NCBI GenBank assembly: GCA_023402355.1
Contig: JAEXCG010000070.1
Coordinates: 1-35,515, forward strand
Source: Bacillota bacterium
GTDB lineage: Bacteria; Bacillota; Clostridia; Christensenellales; Aristaeellaceae
Length of the DNA stretch: 35,515 nucleotides
Direction: 5' to 3'
The stretch's first letter is position 1. Every line of letters begins with the position of its first letter. Positions 1 through 8,158 of the stretch are shown here, piece by piece. Position numbers and translations under genes: made by a program. The notes beneath the pieces are model-generated. The model searched no databases, was not told the DNA's origin, and worked only from the letters and a program-made list of their open reading frames with translations.

Positions 1-162
1 GGTACGCCTAACGCGGCGCCCACCGGCGCTCCCCAGCGCCCCGTCGCCCAGACCGGCACGCCTAATGCGGCGCCCACCGGCGCTCCCCAGCGCCCCGTCG
101 CTCCGACCGGTACGCCTAACGCGGCGCCCACCGGCGCTCCCCAGCGCCCCGTCGCTCCGACC
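1..162 (+). repeat. 54-bp tandem coding repeat, three copies
   Basis: Units at 1-54, 55-108 and 109-162 differ at only a few positions, and a diverged fourth copy begins at 163. The period is 18 codons, so copy number can change without a frameshift. The array reaches the window edge, so the true copy number is unknown. Confidence 0.9.
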
Positions 163-426
163 GGCGCACCGAATCCGGCGCCTACGGGCACGATGCCGCA
201 GCGCACGAATCCTTATCTCGCGGGCCGCGCGAGCGGCACTACCGGTACTACCGGCGTGACCGGCACTGTCGGCGCGACCGGCGCGGCACCGGCAAAGCCC
301 GCGCGCCCGGCGAATCCGCCGAGCCCGGCTTCAAAGCCCGAGGCCCAAACGCCTGAAACGGAGGGCGCGGAACATCGTCGCCGCCGTGTACGGCCGAAGG
401 ACACGGATCATCCGCTCGACCTGTAA
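1..426 (+). CDS. 3' end of a Pro/Thr/Gly/Ala-rich repeat protein (5' truncated)
   Basis: The reading frame is open from the first base of the window and ends at TAA 424-426, leaving 141 residues. Residues 1-54 are three near-identical 18-residue units of the type GTPNAAPTGAPQRPVAPT, and a fourth degenerate unit follows. Then comes a Gly-x-x stretch (GTTGTTGVTGTVGATGAA), a Pro/Ala/Lys-rich spacer and a basic end containing EHRRRRVRPK. No enzymatic domain is visible. The composition suggests an extended, disordered tail of a larger protein whose folded part lies upstream of the window. The GC-rich third positions match the host genes. I do not recognise the family. A strong terminator follows 16 bases after the stop. 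Confidence 0.75.
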   Translation, partial: GTPNAAPTGAPQRPVAQTGTPNAAPTGAPQRPVAPTGTPNAAPTGAPQRPVAPTGAPNPAPTGTMPQRTNPYLAGRASGTTGTTGVTGTVGATGAAPAKPARPANPPSPASKPEAQTPETEGAEHRRRRVRPKDTDHPLDL

Positions 427-441
427 AGCCCACCCAAATCC

Positions 442-479
442 AAACGGGAGCAGTTCCACGCGAACTGCTCCCGTTTTTG
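442..479 (+). terminator. Intrinsic terminator after the repeat-protein gene
   Basis: A perfect 15-bp stem (442-456 with 462-476) with a 5-base loop is followed by TTTTT on the plus strand. It lies 16 bases past the stop codon at 426. Confidence 0.93.
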
Positions 480-765
480 TATGGCAAGTATACTTAAATA
501 TAGAATTTACGATCCGTCGGGGCTGTTCAGAGAAATAAACGCACCGATGCAAGGCCAAAAAACGGCTTTTCGATCTGTCAAGACCCCCAAGCCGCCATCC
601 ACAAGGATTTATGGAATAGAGGGGTGCACTGATTAGCAGAAAGAGAACAGAGAGCGCCAAAAAAGGGCGTTTTGTTTTTTTCATTGACCTGCGCTTCTTT
701 TTTCGTATAATCTCTTCGTTGCGAGCCGCCTCAACAGGCGTCAATACGACAGACTCAGTCAGCCG
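480..765. other. Intergenic region between the repeat-protein gene and the end of the cob operon
   Basis: I see no gene here. On the plus strand there is a weak terminator-like hairpin (CGCC 655-658 with GGCG 666-669, then a T-rich run to 681), immediately followed by a sigma-A-like promoter (684-711). Just past cobC is a small GCCT/AGGC hairpin (about 727-739), which is not followed by a T-run on the minus strand, so I cannot name a clear terminator for the cob operon. Confidence 0.5.
684..711 (+). promoter_or_regulatory. Sigma-A-like promoter reading toward the cob operon 3' end
   Basis: TTGACC (684-689), a 16-base spacer and TATAAT (706-711). No plus-strand gene lies downstream, so a transcript would start near 718 and run antisense to cobC. 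It may be a fortuitous match. Confidence 0.45.
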
Positions 766-1335
766 TCATCCGTGTATTTCAACCGGTACAAACTTTTCAT
801 AGGACCCCTCTTCATTCAGCGCATATCCCTGACCGTTTGCGGCCTGAAAGGAAAAATAGTCGCCCGCAGGCAGCGCAAGGTCTTCCATGATCGCCATGAT
901 CGTGCCCCCGTGAACGATAAAAGCGTAGGTGCCGTCGGGCAGAGATCGCGATACCTGCCGAAAAGCGCGCGCACAGCGCGCCGCAAACGCCGGGCGGCTC
1001 TCTCCCCCGGGAAAGGGAAGGAGACCGCCTGAATCCACCCAGCGCTGATAATCCGTCCGACCATTGAGCTGCGCGTAGTTCAGGTTCTCAAACGCCCCGA
1101 AATCACACTCCCGGAAGTCCTCCACGATTTGAAGGGGGCTGCCCGGGTAAAGGCAGCGCGCCGTCTGGATACATCGCCGCATGGGGCTTACAAACACCCC
1201 GCAGACGGGCGGATAAGAAAAGCGAAGCAGCTCCTCTATGCCCTGCCGGCAGAGCGGCTCGTCCGTTCGGCCGATGTAGCGCCCCTCCAGGTTGCCCTGC
1301 GTGCGGCCATGGCGAATCAGCAAAAAGGTCTTCAT
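766..1335 (-). CDS. cobC: Alpha-ribazole phosphatase / histidine phosphatase family protein
   Basis: 189 residues. The N-terminus MKTFLLIRHGRTQGN carries the RHG signature of the phosphoglycerate-mutase-like histidine phosphatases, and a second histidine lies in the late VHGG motif. The conserved CDFGAFE segment is also present. Family members in B12 operons remove the 5' phosphate of alpha-ribazole phosphate, or of adenosylcobalamin 5'-phosphate, in nucleotide-loop assembly. The start at 1335 is chosen because its ATG overlaps the TGA of the preceding gene (ATGA) and begins exactly at the family N-terminus; an in-frame upstream extension is not needed. It is the last gene of the operon. The B12 role rests on context, since the family is broad. 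Confidence 0.85.
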   Translation of the reverse strand: MKTFLLIRHGRTQGNLEGRYIGRTDEPLCRQGIEELLRFSYPPVCGVFVSPMRRCIQTARCLYPGSPLQIVEDFRECDFGAFENLNYAQLNGRTDYQRWVDSGGLLPFPGGESRPAFAARCARAFRQVSRSLPDGTYAFIVHGGTIMAIMEDLALPAGDYFSFQAANGQGYALNEEGSYEKFVPVEIHG

Positions 1336-1658
1336 TTGATCCGCACCCCGATGCCGCAGACCACCCGCGTCACACACTGCGCGTGCTGGGCGAGGACGCA
1401 CAGCGCGCGGCCCACCCCCTCGCGCCAGGCCCGGTCCTGCGCGCGCATAGGGACGATGCCCGCGCCGATTTCATCGCAGACGACGACCGCGTCCGGATGG
1501 CGGTCGCACAGCCTTTGCGCGAGATCGCGCGGGTCTTCCTGCCGTGCGAGCGCCTGACGGACCGTCTCGTGAAAATCCGTGAACAAAGGCGCGTCGGGAT
1601 TCTCGCGCGCGGCGAGCTCCCGCTGCCCCTGATACGCGCCGCCGATGTACAGCTTCAT
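1332..1658 (-). CDS. Short CobU-like protein lacking a canonical P-loop
   Basis: 108 residues. The C-terminal half (CDEIGAGIVP, then a GVGRALCVLAQ helix and VVCGIGVRIK) resembles the C-terminal part of adenosylcobinamide kinase/guanylyltransferase CobU. The N-terminus GGAYQGQRE sits where CobU has its Walker A GGxxxGKS, but the essential Lys is replaced by Gln. At about 60% of CobU length it is probably not an active kinase. It overlaps cobS and cobC by ATGA junctions, so it belongs to the nucleotide-loop block. A full CobU with an intact P-loop lies two genes upstream, so this one may be a regulatory or partner paralogue. The ATG at 1658 is fixed by overlap with the cobS stop. Confidence 0.7.
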   Translation of the reverse strand: MKLYIGGAYQGQRELAARENPDAPLFTDFHETVRQALARQEDPRDLAQRLCDRHPDAVVVCDEIGAGIVPMRAQDRAWREGVGRALCVLAQHAQCVTRVVCGIGVRIK

Positions 1659-2416
1659 CACAAATGCCCTCCCAGGATGATCAAGTAGAGACAGACGAGC
1701 TCCGTGACCTGAACAAACCAACCGGCCAAATCCCCGGTCACGCCGCCAAAGCGTCTGTAGGCAATGTGCCGGTAATAAAGAAAGCAAAGAAGCGCGGCGG
1801 CCCACACGAGCAGCGAGCGCCAGCGGAGCGTAAAGGCCCACACGAGCAGGCAGAAAAGCAGATAAAGGCCGGAGGAGATCAGCACCGCCCTTTCCCGCGC
1901 GGCCCGGGCGAACCCCGCGAGCATGCCGCCTGCGCGCGCCTTTTGAAACACGGCCATCGCCGCGGCGCTGAGCGCGCGGGAGAGCACGAAGGCCGGCAAA
2001 AGCGCGGGCGCGGGCGAAAAATCCGCTTCGCTGACGATGCCCGCGAAGAGCAGCAGGTAGGCGGCGCAGCCGATAACGGCGAAGGCGCCCGTGTGCGGGT
2101 CCTTGAGGATTTCCAGCCTCCTCTCCCGCGGCTGATAGGAGGACAGCGCGTCCATCGTATCCATGAAGCCGTCCATATGGATGCCGCCGGTGATGAAGAG
2201 GGGGATGGCCGCCCCGACCGCGCCGCGCAGGAAAGGCCCCAGCGAAAGGGAATCGCACAGCCAGAGCCACGCGCCCAGCGAGAGCCCCACCAGAGCGCCG
2301 ACGAGGGGAAAAAAGCACATGCTGTAGCGTCGGTTTTCATCGCTCCAGGCGACGCCCGGGACAGGGATCTTGGAGTACGTGGAGAAAGCGACGCAAAGCG
2401 ATTTCAGCCAAAGCAC
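1658..2416 (-). CDS. cobS: Adenosylcobinamide-GDP ribazoletransferase (cobalamin synthase)
   Basis: 252 residues, an integral membrane enzyme that joins adenosylcobinamide-GDP and alpha-ribazole (phosphate) to form adenosylcobalamin (phosphate). The family's acidic motif is seen at residues 78-90 (GGIHMDGFMDTMD), and several hydrophobic segments cover residues 33-75, 110-155 and 178-250. The early TYSKIPVP segment is typical of CobS. The start is GTG at 2416, preceded by AAAGGAG at 7 bases; it lies inside the 3' end of cobU (13-bp overlap). It ends by overlapping the short cobU-like gene. Confidence 0.93.
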   Translation of the reverse strand: MLWLKSLCVAFSTYSKIPVPGVAWSDENRRYSMCFFPLVGALVGLSLGAWLWLCDSLSLGPFLRGAVGAAIPLFITGGIHMDGFMDTMDALSSYQPRERRLEILKDPHTGAFAVIGCAAYLLLFAGIVSEADFSPAPALLPAFVLSRALSAAAMAVFQKARAGGMLAGFARAARERAVLISSGLYLLFCLLVWAFTLRWRSLLVWAAALLCFLYYRHIAYRRFGGVTGDLAGWFVQVTELVCLYLIILGGHL

Positions 2417-2925
2417 GGCAACGCTCCTTTCACTGGGACGGGTATAGAATAAACCACCTCGACGGCGCAGTCCGCCAGGGCCGCCGTCCGCGCGTTGAGC
2501 TGGGCGAGCGCCTGCATGTAGGCCTGTACCTCCGGCGTATAGGGCTCCCCATCGGAAAAGACGTCGTTGGTGACGACGATCAGGTGCTTACAGCGCCGGG
2601 ACAGCGCCTTGATCGCCGGAAAAACGCGGCCCACGTCCCCTGCGCCAAACATCTCGTTGGCCACCAGGTTCGGCAGGCACTCCAGCAACGCGCAGGCTCC
2701 CTCCGCTACGGCCGTCCCGCGCAAATCCAGCGGGCATTCGAGGGTTTCATAGCCCCTGCCCGCCCGCTGCGCCCGATGGCGCAGGACGCGCAGGCGCGAT
2801 TCCTCGTCGCAGACCTGCATCGTGGCGATGTAATAGCGCCTCTCCCCGGCGGCAAGGCGGTCCATCAGGCGCTCGGCGTAGACGGACTTGCCGCAGCCGC
2901 TGCCCCCCGTTATCAAAGCGATCAT
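2404..2925 (-). CDS. cobU: Adenosylcobinamide kinase / adenosylcobinamide-phosphate guanylyltransferase
   Basis: 173 residues. CobU phosphorylates adenosylcobinamide and then transfers GMP to give adenosylcobinamide-GDP. The P-loop GGSGCGKS is intact at residues 7-14, followed by YAERL and YYIATMQVCDEE, the usual CobU order. The C-terminal motif differs from the common NEVGxGIVP form: here it reads TNDVFSDGEPYT. The downstream short paralogue has the opposite pattern, with GAGIVP but no P-loop Lys. The ATG at 2925 has a GGAGGG site 6 bases upstream and overlaps the cobT stop by 4 bp. Confidence 0.88.
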   Translation of the reverse strand: MIALITGGSGCGKSVYAERLMDRLAAGERRYYIATMQVCDEESRLRVLRHRAQRAGRGYETLECPLDLRGTAVAEGACALLECLPNLVANEMFGAGDVGRVFPAIKALSRRCKHLIVVTNDVFSDGEPYTPEVQAYMQALAQLNARTAALADCAVEVVYSIPVPVKGALPCFG

Positions 2926-3983
2926 CTCGATCCCTCCTGCGGCGTATAAGCGCCCATGCCCAGGCTGCTGAAGGTGTGCGTGCCGCCATACACCCGCGCG
3001 GCCATATCGAGGAGCGGGAAGAGCGCCACCGCGCCGGTGCCCTCCCCCAGCGCCATGTCCGCGTGAAGGACGGGGCTGAGCGACAGCGCCCCAAGGACGA
3101 TAGCCGCCGCGGGCTCGCGCCCCTTATGCGAGGGCAGCATAAAATCCCGGCAGGCGGGGCACAGACGGGCTGCCAGCAAGGCCGCCGCCCCGGAAACCGC
3201 GCCGTCGATGACCATCGGCACGCGGTGCGCCGCCCCGCCGATAAAGGCGCCCGCCATCCCGGCGAGATCGAAGCCGCCAACCTTGCACAGCACGTCCAGC
3301 GCGTCGGCGGGGTCGGGGCGGTTGATCGCGAGCGCCCGCCTTATGACGGCGACCTTGCGCGCAAGGCCGTCGTCGTCAAGGCCCGCGCCCCGGCCGGCGA
3401 CCTGGGCCGGGTCGAGGCCCAGCAGCGCGCAGAGCACGGCGGCGGCGGTCGTGGTGTTGCCAATCCCCATTTCCCCCACCGCGATCAGCCTGCAGCCCTG
3501 CGCGCGCAGCTCGCCCACGAGCTGCCAGCCTGTTTTGACAGCCTGCTCCGCCTGCGAGCGCGTCATGGCCGGGCCGCAGGCGATGCATCGCGTCCCCGGC
3601 GCGAGGCGTCGGCAGATCAGCGCGGGATGGTCGACGCGCTGCGCCATGCCCATATCCACGGCGACGGCCTGCGCGTTCGCCGCGGCGGCCATGAGGCTCA
3701 CGTTGGCCTCCCCCCGGGCGATGGACTGCGCCACAAGGGCCGTCACCTCGCTGCCGGACTGGCTGACCCCTTCGGCGACCACGCCGTTGTCCGCGCAGAA
3801 GATCAGAGCGCAGCGGGGGGCGAGGGCGACCTCCGGGCTTCCCTGAATGCCCGCGATCTGTACGATCAGGTCCTCGAGCCTGCCCAGCCCGTGCAGGGGT
3901 TTGGCGACCGCGTCCCAGCGTGCGCGGGCCGCGCGCATCGCGTCGGCGTCCGGCGAATTCGCGGTAAAGTTCAACGTGCTCAT
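2922..3983 (-). CDS. cobT: Nicotinate-nucleotide--dimethylbenzimidazole phosphoribosyltransferase
   Basis: 353 residues, the normal CobT length. The enzyme makes alpha-ribazole phosphate by transferring ribose phosphate from nicotinate mononucleotide to the lower-ligand base. Diagnostic stretches are KPLHGLGRLED (28-38), CADNGVVAEGVSQSG (63-77), GEMGIGNTTTAAA (170-182) and LGEGTGA (312-318); Glu314 corresponds to the catalytic base of the family. A 51-bp gap separates it from cbiB, the longest gap among the biosynthetic genes. Confidence 0.95.
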   Translation of the reverse strand: MSTLNFTANSPDADAMRAARARWDAVAKPLHGLGRLEDLIVQIAGIQGSPEVALAPRCALIFCADNGVVAEGVSQSGSEVTALVAQSIARGEANVSLMAAAANAQAVAVDMGMAQRVDHPALICRRLAPGTRCIACGPAMTRSQAEQAVKTGWQLVGELRAQGCRLIAVGEMGIGNTTTAAAVLCALLGLDPAQVAGRGAGLDDDGLARKVAVIRRALAINRPDPADALDVLCKVGGFDLAGMAGAFIGGAAHRVPMVIDGAVSGAAALLAARLCPACRDFMLPSHKGREPAAAIVLGALSLSPVLHADMALGEGTGAVALFPLLDMAARVYGGTHTFSSLGMGAYTPQEGSR

Positions 3984-4034
3984 GGCTTTCCTCCTATCGG
4001 CGGTCGGGCGGCTGCCCGCATTCGTTGTTTGTCC

Positions 4035-4976
4035 CTACAGGATAAGGCGGATCAGCGCGAGCAGCGCCGCCATCAGGCCGCTGGCGGTGATCGCCAGGCG
4101 GCACGCGCGTTCGATGTCCGCATTTTCGGCAGGGCGGTCGGCGTCGCCGATGGTGGGCTTGACAACCGCCTTGCCAAAATACGCATGCGTGCCGCCCAAT
4201 TGGATGTGGAGCGCGCCCGCGGCGGCGGCCTCGCTCCACGCGCAGTTCGGGCTCTTATGGTTCTTATGGTCGCGCAGGACGATGCGCAGGGCGTTCCCGG
4301 CGTCCAGCCCGCAAAAGGGCGCGGCCGCGCAAAGCAGCAGCGCCGTCAGCCGGGCAGGCAGATAATTGAGGACGTCGTCCAGCCGGGCGCTCGACCAGCC
4401 GATGTCGCGGTACTTGGGGTCGAGGTAGCCCACCATCGAATCCAGCGTGGAGGCGGCCTTAAACCCCCACAGCAGCACCGGCCCGCCCAAAAAGGCGAAG
4501 AGCATCGGCGAGATGATGCCGTCCGTGGTGTTTTCGACCACCGTCTCCACCGTGGCCTTGACGATCTCCTCCCCGGAAAGCGACTGGGTGTCGCGCCCGA
4601 CGATGCGCGCCACCTGCCTGCGCCCGGCGCTCACGCCGCCCTCTTTAAGCGCCCGGCCGACGCCGCGCGCTTCCTGCGCGAGGCTTTTCACGGCCAGCCC
4701 CATCCAGTCGAGGATCGCCATGGCGGCAAGCCGCGGCACCCGACCCAACGGAGAGAGGAGGGCTGGCAGCAAGGCAGCCGCCGCCATCGTCAGGATTACG
4801 GTGGAAACCGTGAGGGCGATCGCGCTTCTGCGCAGGTTCCCGCCGCGCGCGCGCAGGGATTTTTCGCAAAAGGAGATGTAGCGCCCGATCAGGCAGACCG
4901 GATGATAGAGCCAGGCCGGATCGCCCAGGAGGAGGTCCAGCCCATAGCCCAGGAGCAGCGCGAGGGCGAAGTCCAT
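4035..4976 (-). CDS. cbiB: Adenosylcobinamide-phosphate synthase (membrane protein)
   Basis: 313 residues. CbiB attaches the aminopropanol phosphate arm, made by CobD, to adenosylcobyric acid. The N-terminus carries the family hallmark DLLLGDPAWLYHPVCLIG. The segments ENTTDGIISPMLFAFLGGP and STLDSMVGYLDPKYRDIGW are strongly conserved in CbiB. There are about four to five membrane segments. ATG 4976 is preferred; a GTG at 4985 overlapping the cbiP stop is possible and would add three residues. Confidence 0.94.
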   Translation of the reverse strand: MDFALALLLGYGLDLLLGDPAWLYHPVCLIGRYISFCEKSLRARGGNLRRSAIALTVSTVILTMAAAALLPALLSPLGRVPRLAAMAILDWMGLAVKSLAQEARGVGRALKEGGVSAGRRQVARIVGRDTQSLSGEEIVKATVETVVENTTDGIISPMLFAFLGGPVLLWGFKAASTLDSMVGYLDPKYRDIGWSSARLDDVLNYLPARLTALLLCAAAPFCGLDAGNALRIVLRDHKNHKSPNCAWSEAAAAGALHIQLGGTHAYFGKAVVKPTIGDADRPAENADIERACRLAITASGLMAALLALIRLIL

Positions 4977-4981
4977 CCTCC

Positions 4982-6478
4982 TCACCCCTCTCCCCGGACG
5001 ATGGCGTAAATGCGCTCAAGGTCGACGCTAGAGCGCACGACCTGGGCGATGCGGTCAAACTCCCGCTCGCGGAACGCCTCCATCGTCATCACGGGGGCGC
5101 CCTGCGCGCCGCCGCTTGCGCGCACGGCCTGGACGACGCGGGAGAAGAGCGCCCCGTCGTCAAACAGGCCGTGCAGATAGGTGCCCAGGACGTTGCCCTG
5201 TTCGCTGCATACGCCGTCCGTATGGCCGTCGATCTCAAGCCAGGGCGTGCAGCCCGGGCCGAACCGGCTCTGCCCCGCGTGAATCTCATAGCCGTCCAGC
5301 GTAAGGCCATTTAGCGCCGATAGGAAACCGGAGGGACAGCGCACCGTGCCCGTCGCCTGCACCGTGCGCTTTTCGGGCGCAAACGTCACCTCCATGTCGA
5401 GCAGGCCCAGGCCGCTGACCTCCGGCACGCTCGATTCCACGTGCAATGGGTCGCGGATGCGGCTGCCGAGCATCTGATAGCCGCCGCAGATGCCGATCAC
5501 CAGGCCACCGGCACGGGCGTGGCGGAGGATCGCGGCGTCCATCCCCCGGCTGCGCAGCTCGATCAGATCCTCGATCGTGTTCTTCGTGCCGGGCAGGATG
5601 ACGATGTCCGCGCCCTGAAGCTCCCGGGCGCTGCGGGCGTAATAGACCCCCACGCCCGGCTGCAGGGAGAGCGCCTGAAAGTCGGTGAAATTGGCGATGT
5701 GGGCGAGGCGGACGACCGCTACGCGCACGTCGCCCGCGCCCTTCGCGCGCTCAAAGCGCTCGGTGACGCTGTCCTCGTCCTCCAGCTCCACGTCCATCCA
5801 GGGGATGACGCCCAGCACGGGGATGCCGACGCGCTCCTCCAGCATGCGCAGCCCGGGCTCCAAAATCTTCACGTCGCCGCGGAACTTATTGATGAGAAGC
5901 CCCTTTACCCGGGCGCGCTCCTCGGGCGTGAGCAGCATCACCGTGCCCAGCAGGGAGGCGAACACCCCGCCCAGGTTGATGTCGCCCACAAGCAGCACCG
6001 GCGCGTCCGCCGCTTCGGCCATGGACATGTTGACGATGTCGCCCTCCCGCAGGTTGATTTCCGCCGGGCTTCCCGCGCCCTCGATGACCACGCAGTCCAC
6101 CGTGCGCTCCAGGGCGTCGTAGGTTTCCCGGAGCATCTGCCGCAGTTCAGGCTTGTAGCGCTGGTATTCCATCGCCGTCATCGTGCCGATGGGCCTGCCG
6201 TTTACTACGACCTGCGAGCGATGGTCGCTGGTCGGCTTGAGCAGCACCGGGTTCATGCAAACGTCCGGCTCCACGCCCGCGGCCTGCGCCTGCGTCACCT
6301 GCGCCCGGCCCATCTCCAGCCCATCGCGGGTCACGAACGAATTGAGGGCCATGTTCTGCGCCTTAAAGGGCGCGGCGCGCAATCCGTCCTGTTTCATGAT
6401 GCGCAGCAGCGCCGCGCACAGCACGCTCTTGCCCACAGAGGAGCCCGTGCCCTGAATCATCAGCGATTTACCGCGCAT
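4982..6478 (-). CDS. cbiP: Cobyric acid synthase (glutamine-hydrolysing)
   Basis: 498 residues, typical CbiP/CobQ size. It amidates side chains b, d, e and g of adenosylcobyrinic acid a,c-diamide. The N-terminal dethiobiotin-synthetase-like domain has GTGSSVGKS (10-18), FKAQNMALNS (38-47) and IEGAGSPAEINL. The C-terminal type 1 glutamine amidotransferase domain has the nucleophile Cys331 in GICGGYQMLG and a catalytic His436 in GTYLHGLFD. It overlaps cbiJ by 11 bp. Confidence 0.96.
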   Translation of the reverse strand: MRGKSLMIQGTGSSVGKSVLCAALLRIMKQDGLRAAPFKAQNMALNSFVTRDGLEMGRAQVTQAQAAGVEPDVCMNPVLLKPTSDHRSQVVVNGRPIGTMTAMEYQRYKPELRQMLRETYDALERTVDCVVIEGAGSPAEINLREGDIVNMSMAEAADAPVLLVGDINLGGVFASLLGTVMLLTPEERARVKGLLINKFRGDVKILEPGLRMLEERVGIPVLGVIPWMDVELEDEDSVTERFERAKGAGDVRVAVVRLAHIANFTDFQALSLQPGVGVYYARSARELQGADIVILPGTKNTIEDLIELRSRGMDAAILRHARAGGLVIGICGGYQMLGSRIRDPLHVESSVPEVSGLGLLDMEVTFAPEKRTVQATGTVRCPSGFLSALNGLTLDGYEIHAGQSRFGPGCTPWLEIDGHTDGVCSEQGNVLGTYLHGLFDDGALFSRVVQAVRASGGAQGAPVMTMEAFREREFDRIAQVVRSSVDLERIYAIVRGEG

Positions 6479-7181
6479 CCTCTGCCTCCTTTGGCCGTCT
6501 GATCAAAATCACGTGGGTGTCCCGCGCGAGGGCGGGCAGCACCTTCTCCTCCACCCCGCCCGCCGCGCCGGAATCCTTCGAAACCATCGCCCGGATGGCG
6601 AACTGGTCGTACAGCGCCGCGTTCAGCGCGGCCGAAAAGGGGCCCTGCATGGCGATCACGTGGCTTGGGGGGATGCCCGCTTCCCGGCAGGCCTCAAGGG
6701 CCGAGGGGGTGGGTAGCACCCGCGCGTACAGCCGGGCCGGATCGACGCAGGCGGCGTACACGCCAAGCGTGTGGCTGCCGGTCGTCAGCAGGACGTTCCC
6801 CTCGGTGCGAAGAAGCGCGTGCGCGGCCTCCTGCGCGTCGTCGGCCCACTCCGCCGCCTCCCGCCAGCCGCCCGCCGCCTGCGGGCGGACGATGCGCTCG
6901 CAGGGCAGGCCCAGGATTTCCGCGCAGCGGCGGATGTTCTCCGTCGCCCGCAGGGCATAGGGATGGGTGGCGTCGACGATCCGCTCCGGGCGCTTTACGC
7001 GGATGAAATCGAGCATCTCCTCCGGCCCCAGCGCCCCCACGTGGCAGCAGATGCCGGGCGGAAGCAGGGCCCGGGCGTAGGCGCTTACGACACACACCAG
7101 CACGTCCTCGCCGCGCGAGCGCGCCGCCTGCGCCGCCTGCCGCCCCTCGGTCGTGCCGCCGAAGATCAAAAGCATTCCCAT
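6468..7181 (-). CDS. cbiJ: Precorrin-6A / cobalt-precorrin-6A reductase
   Basis: 237 residues. This NAD(P)H enzyme reduces the corrin macrocycle at the precorrin-6A stage. The N-terminal LLIFGGTTEGRQ is the typical nucleotide-binding start, and VDATHPYALRATEN (about 69-82) is the family signature. The late VSKDSGAAGGVEEKV segment is likewise conserved. ATG 7181 has GGAGG 4 bases upstream; an alternative ATG at 7175 is spaced less well. It overlaps cobD by 16 bp. CbiJ and CobK names depend on whether the substrate carries cobalt; the anaerobic set here favours CbiJ. Confidence 0.93.
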   Translation of the reverse strand: MGMLLIFGGTTEGRQAAQAARSRGEDVLVCVVSAYARALLPPGICCHVGALGPEEMLDFIRVKRPERIVDATHPYALRATENIRRCAEILGLPCERIVRPQAAGGWREAAEWADDAQEAAHALLRTEGNVLLTTGSHTLGVYAACVDPARLYARVLPTPSALEACREAGIPPSHVIAMQGPFSAALNAALYDQFAIRAMVSKDSGAAGGVEEKVLPALARDTHVILIRRPKEAEDAR

Positions 7182-8158
7182 AGAGCCTCCGCCAGCCGCT
7201 TGTTTTCCTCATCCGTCTTGACCGCCAGGCGCAAAAGCTCCGGCCCCAGGCCAAAGGAGGCGCAGGTGCGCAAAAGGATTCCCCGCTCCTTGAGGGCGGC
7301 GACGACGTCCGTCATGTCGCGCCCAAAGTCGGCGAGCAAAAAGTTCGCCTGCGAGGGAGAAACCTTGACGCCGCGCTGGCAGAGCAGCCGGGCAAACCTC
7401 TCCCGGCGTTCCGCGTTCCGGGCGGCGTCCTCCCGGATTTGCGCAAGGTGCTCCGGCAGACGGGCCGCCACCGCGGAGGCGAGCGCCCCGAGCGACCAGG
7501 GCAGCGCGCGCTTTTGCAGCGCGAGGATGTCCGCCGGCGCCGCGCAGACGTAGCCGAGGCGGACGCCGGGAATGCCCAGCGTCTTGGTGAGGGACCCTAC
7601 GACGCACAGGCCCTCGCTTACCCTGCCGCGCACGCTCAGCGCCGGGCAAAAGTCGATGAAAGCCTCGTCCACGATCAGGCTCGCCCCCCGCTCCTTGAGC
7701 CGGGCATGCAGGCCCAGCACCTCCCCGCGCGGGAGCGCGCCCCCCGTGGGGTTGTTGGGGTTGCACAAGACCAGCGTGTCGCCCGCTTGGGCCGCGCCCG
7801 CTTGGGCCACACCCGCCAAGCACGCCACGCCGCGCCCCTGCGCCTGCGCCCGCCGGGCGTACTCGCCAAACGTCGGCGGGCACAGAAGCACGCGGCCTCT
7901 TCCCAGCGACAGGGCCAGGTCGATGGCCGCCGCGCCGCCGGCGGTGGGCAGGACGCAGTCCTCCGGCACGTCGGCGTAGGCGGCCAGGCCCCGGCGCGCA
8001 TCGCGCATCGCGCGGTCAGGGTAAAAGCGGACGTCCGCGAGGGCGCGCCACATCGCCTCCATCACCCATTCAGGCGGGCCCTCCGGCCGCAGGTTGGCGG
8101 AAAAGTCCAGCCACCTGCCGGGCTCGCCGCCCTCCCAGACGTTCCCCCCGTGCATCAT
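7166..8158 (-). CDS. cobD: L-threonine-O-3-phosphate decarboxylase (CobD, aminotransferase fold)
   Basis: 330 residues, a PLP enzyme of the class I/II aminotransferase fold that makes (R)-1-amino-2-propanol phosphate for CbiB. Visible motifs are HGGNVW at the start, DFSANLRPEGPP, NPNNPTGG, IVDEAFIDFCP (PLP-ring Asp) and SLTKTLGIPGVRLGY, in which the Lys should form the internal aldimine. The in-frame region upstream of 8158 belongs to the overlapping cbiA. The start is fixed by the ATGA overlap at 8155-8158 and by GGGAGG about 8 bases upstream. It could be confused with histidinol-phosphate aminotransferase, but position and the N-terminal HGGN support CobD. Confidence 0.9.
   Translation of the reverse strand: MMHGGNVWEGGEPGRWLDFSANLRPEGPPEWVMEAMWRALADVRFYPDRAMRDARRGLAAYADVPEDCVLPTAGGAAAIDLALSLGRGRVLLCPPTFGEYARRAQAQGRGVACLAGVAQAGAAQAGDTLVLCNPNNPTGGALPRGEVLGLHARLKERGASLIVDEAFIDFCPALSVRGRVSEGLCVVGSLTKTLGIPGVRLGYVCAAPADILALQKRALPWSLGALASAVAARLPEHLAQIREDAARNAERRERFARLLCQRGVKVSPSQANFLLADFGRDMTDVVAALKERGILLRTCASFGLGPELLRLAVKTDEENKRLAEALWECF

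Noticed and set aside
331..684. Minus-strand frame starting MKKTKRPFLALSVLFLLIS, resembling a signal peptide
   Set aside because: No good ribosome binding site; the frame runs antisense through a strong terminator and into the end of the repeat-protein gene. The hydrophobic start comes from a T/A-rich intergenic stretch.
2976..5009. Long plus-strand open frame opposite cobT and cbiB
   Set aside because: It is antisense to two well-supported genes, has Arg/Gly/Ala-rich low-complexity composition typical of GC-rich shadows, and no family motif.
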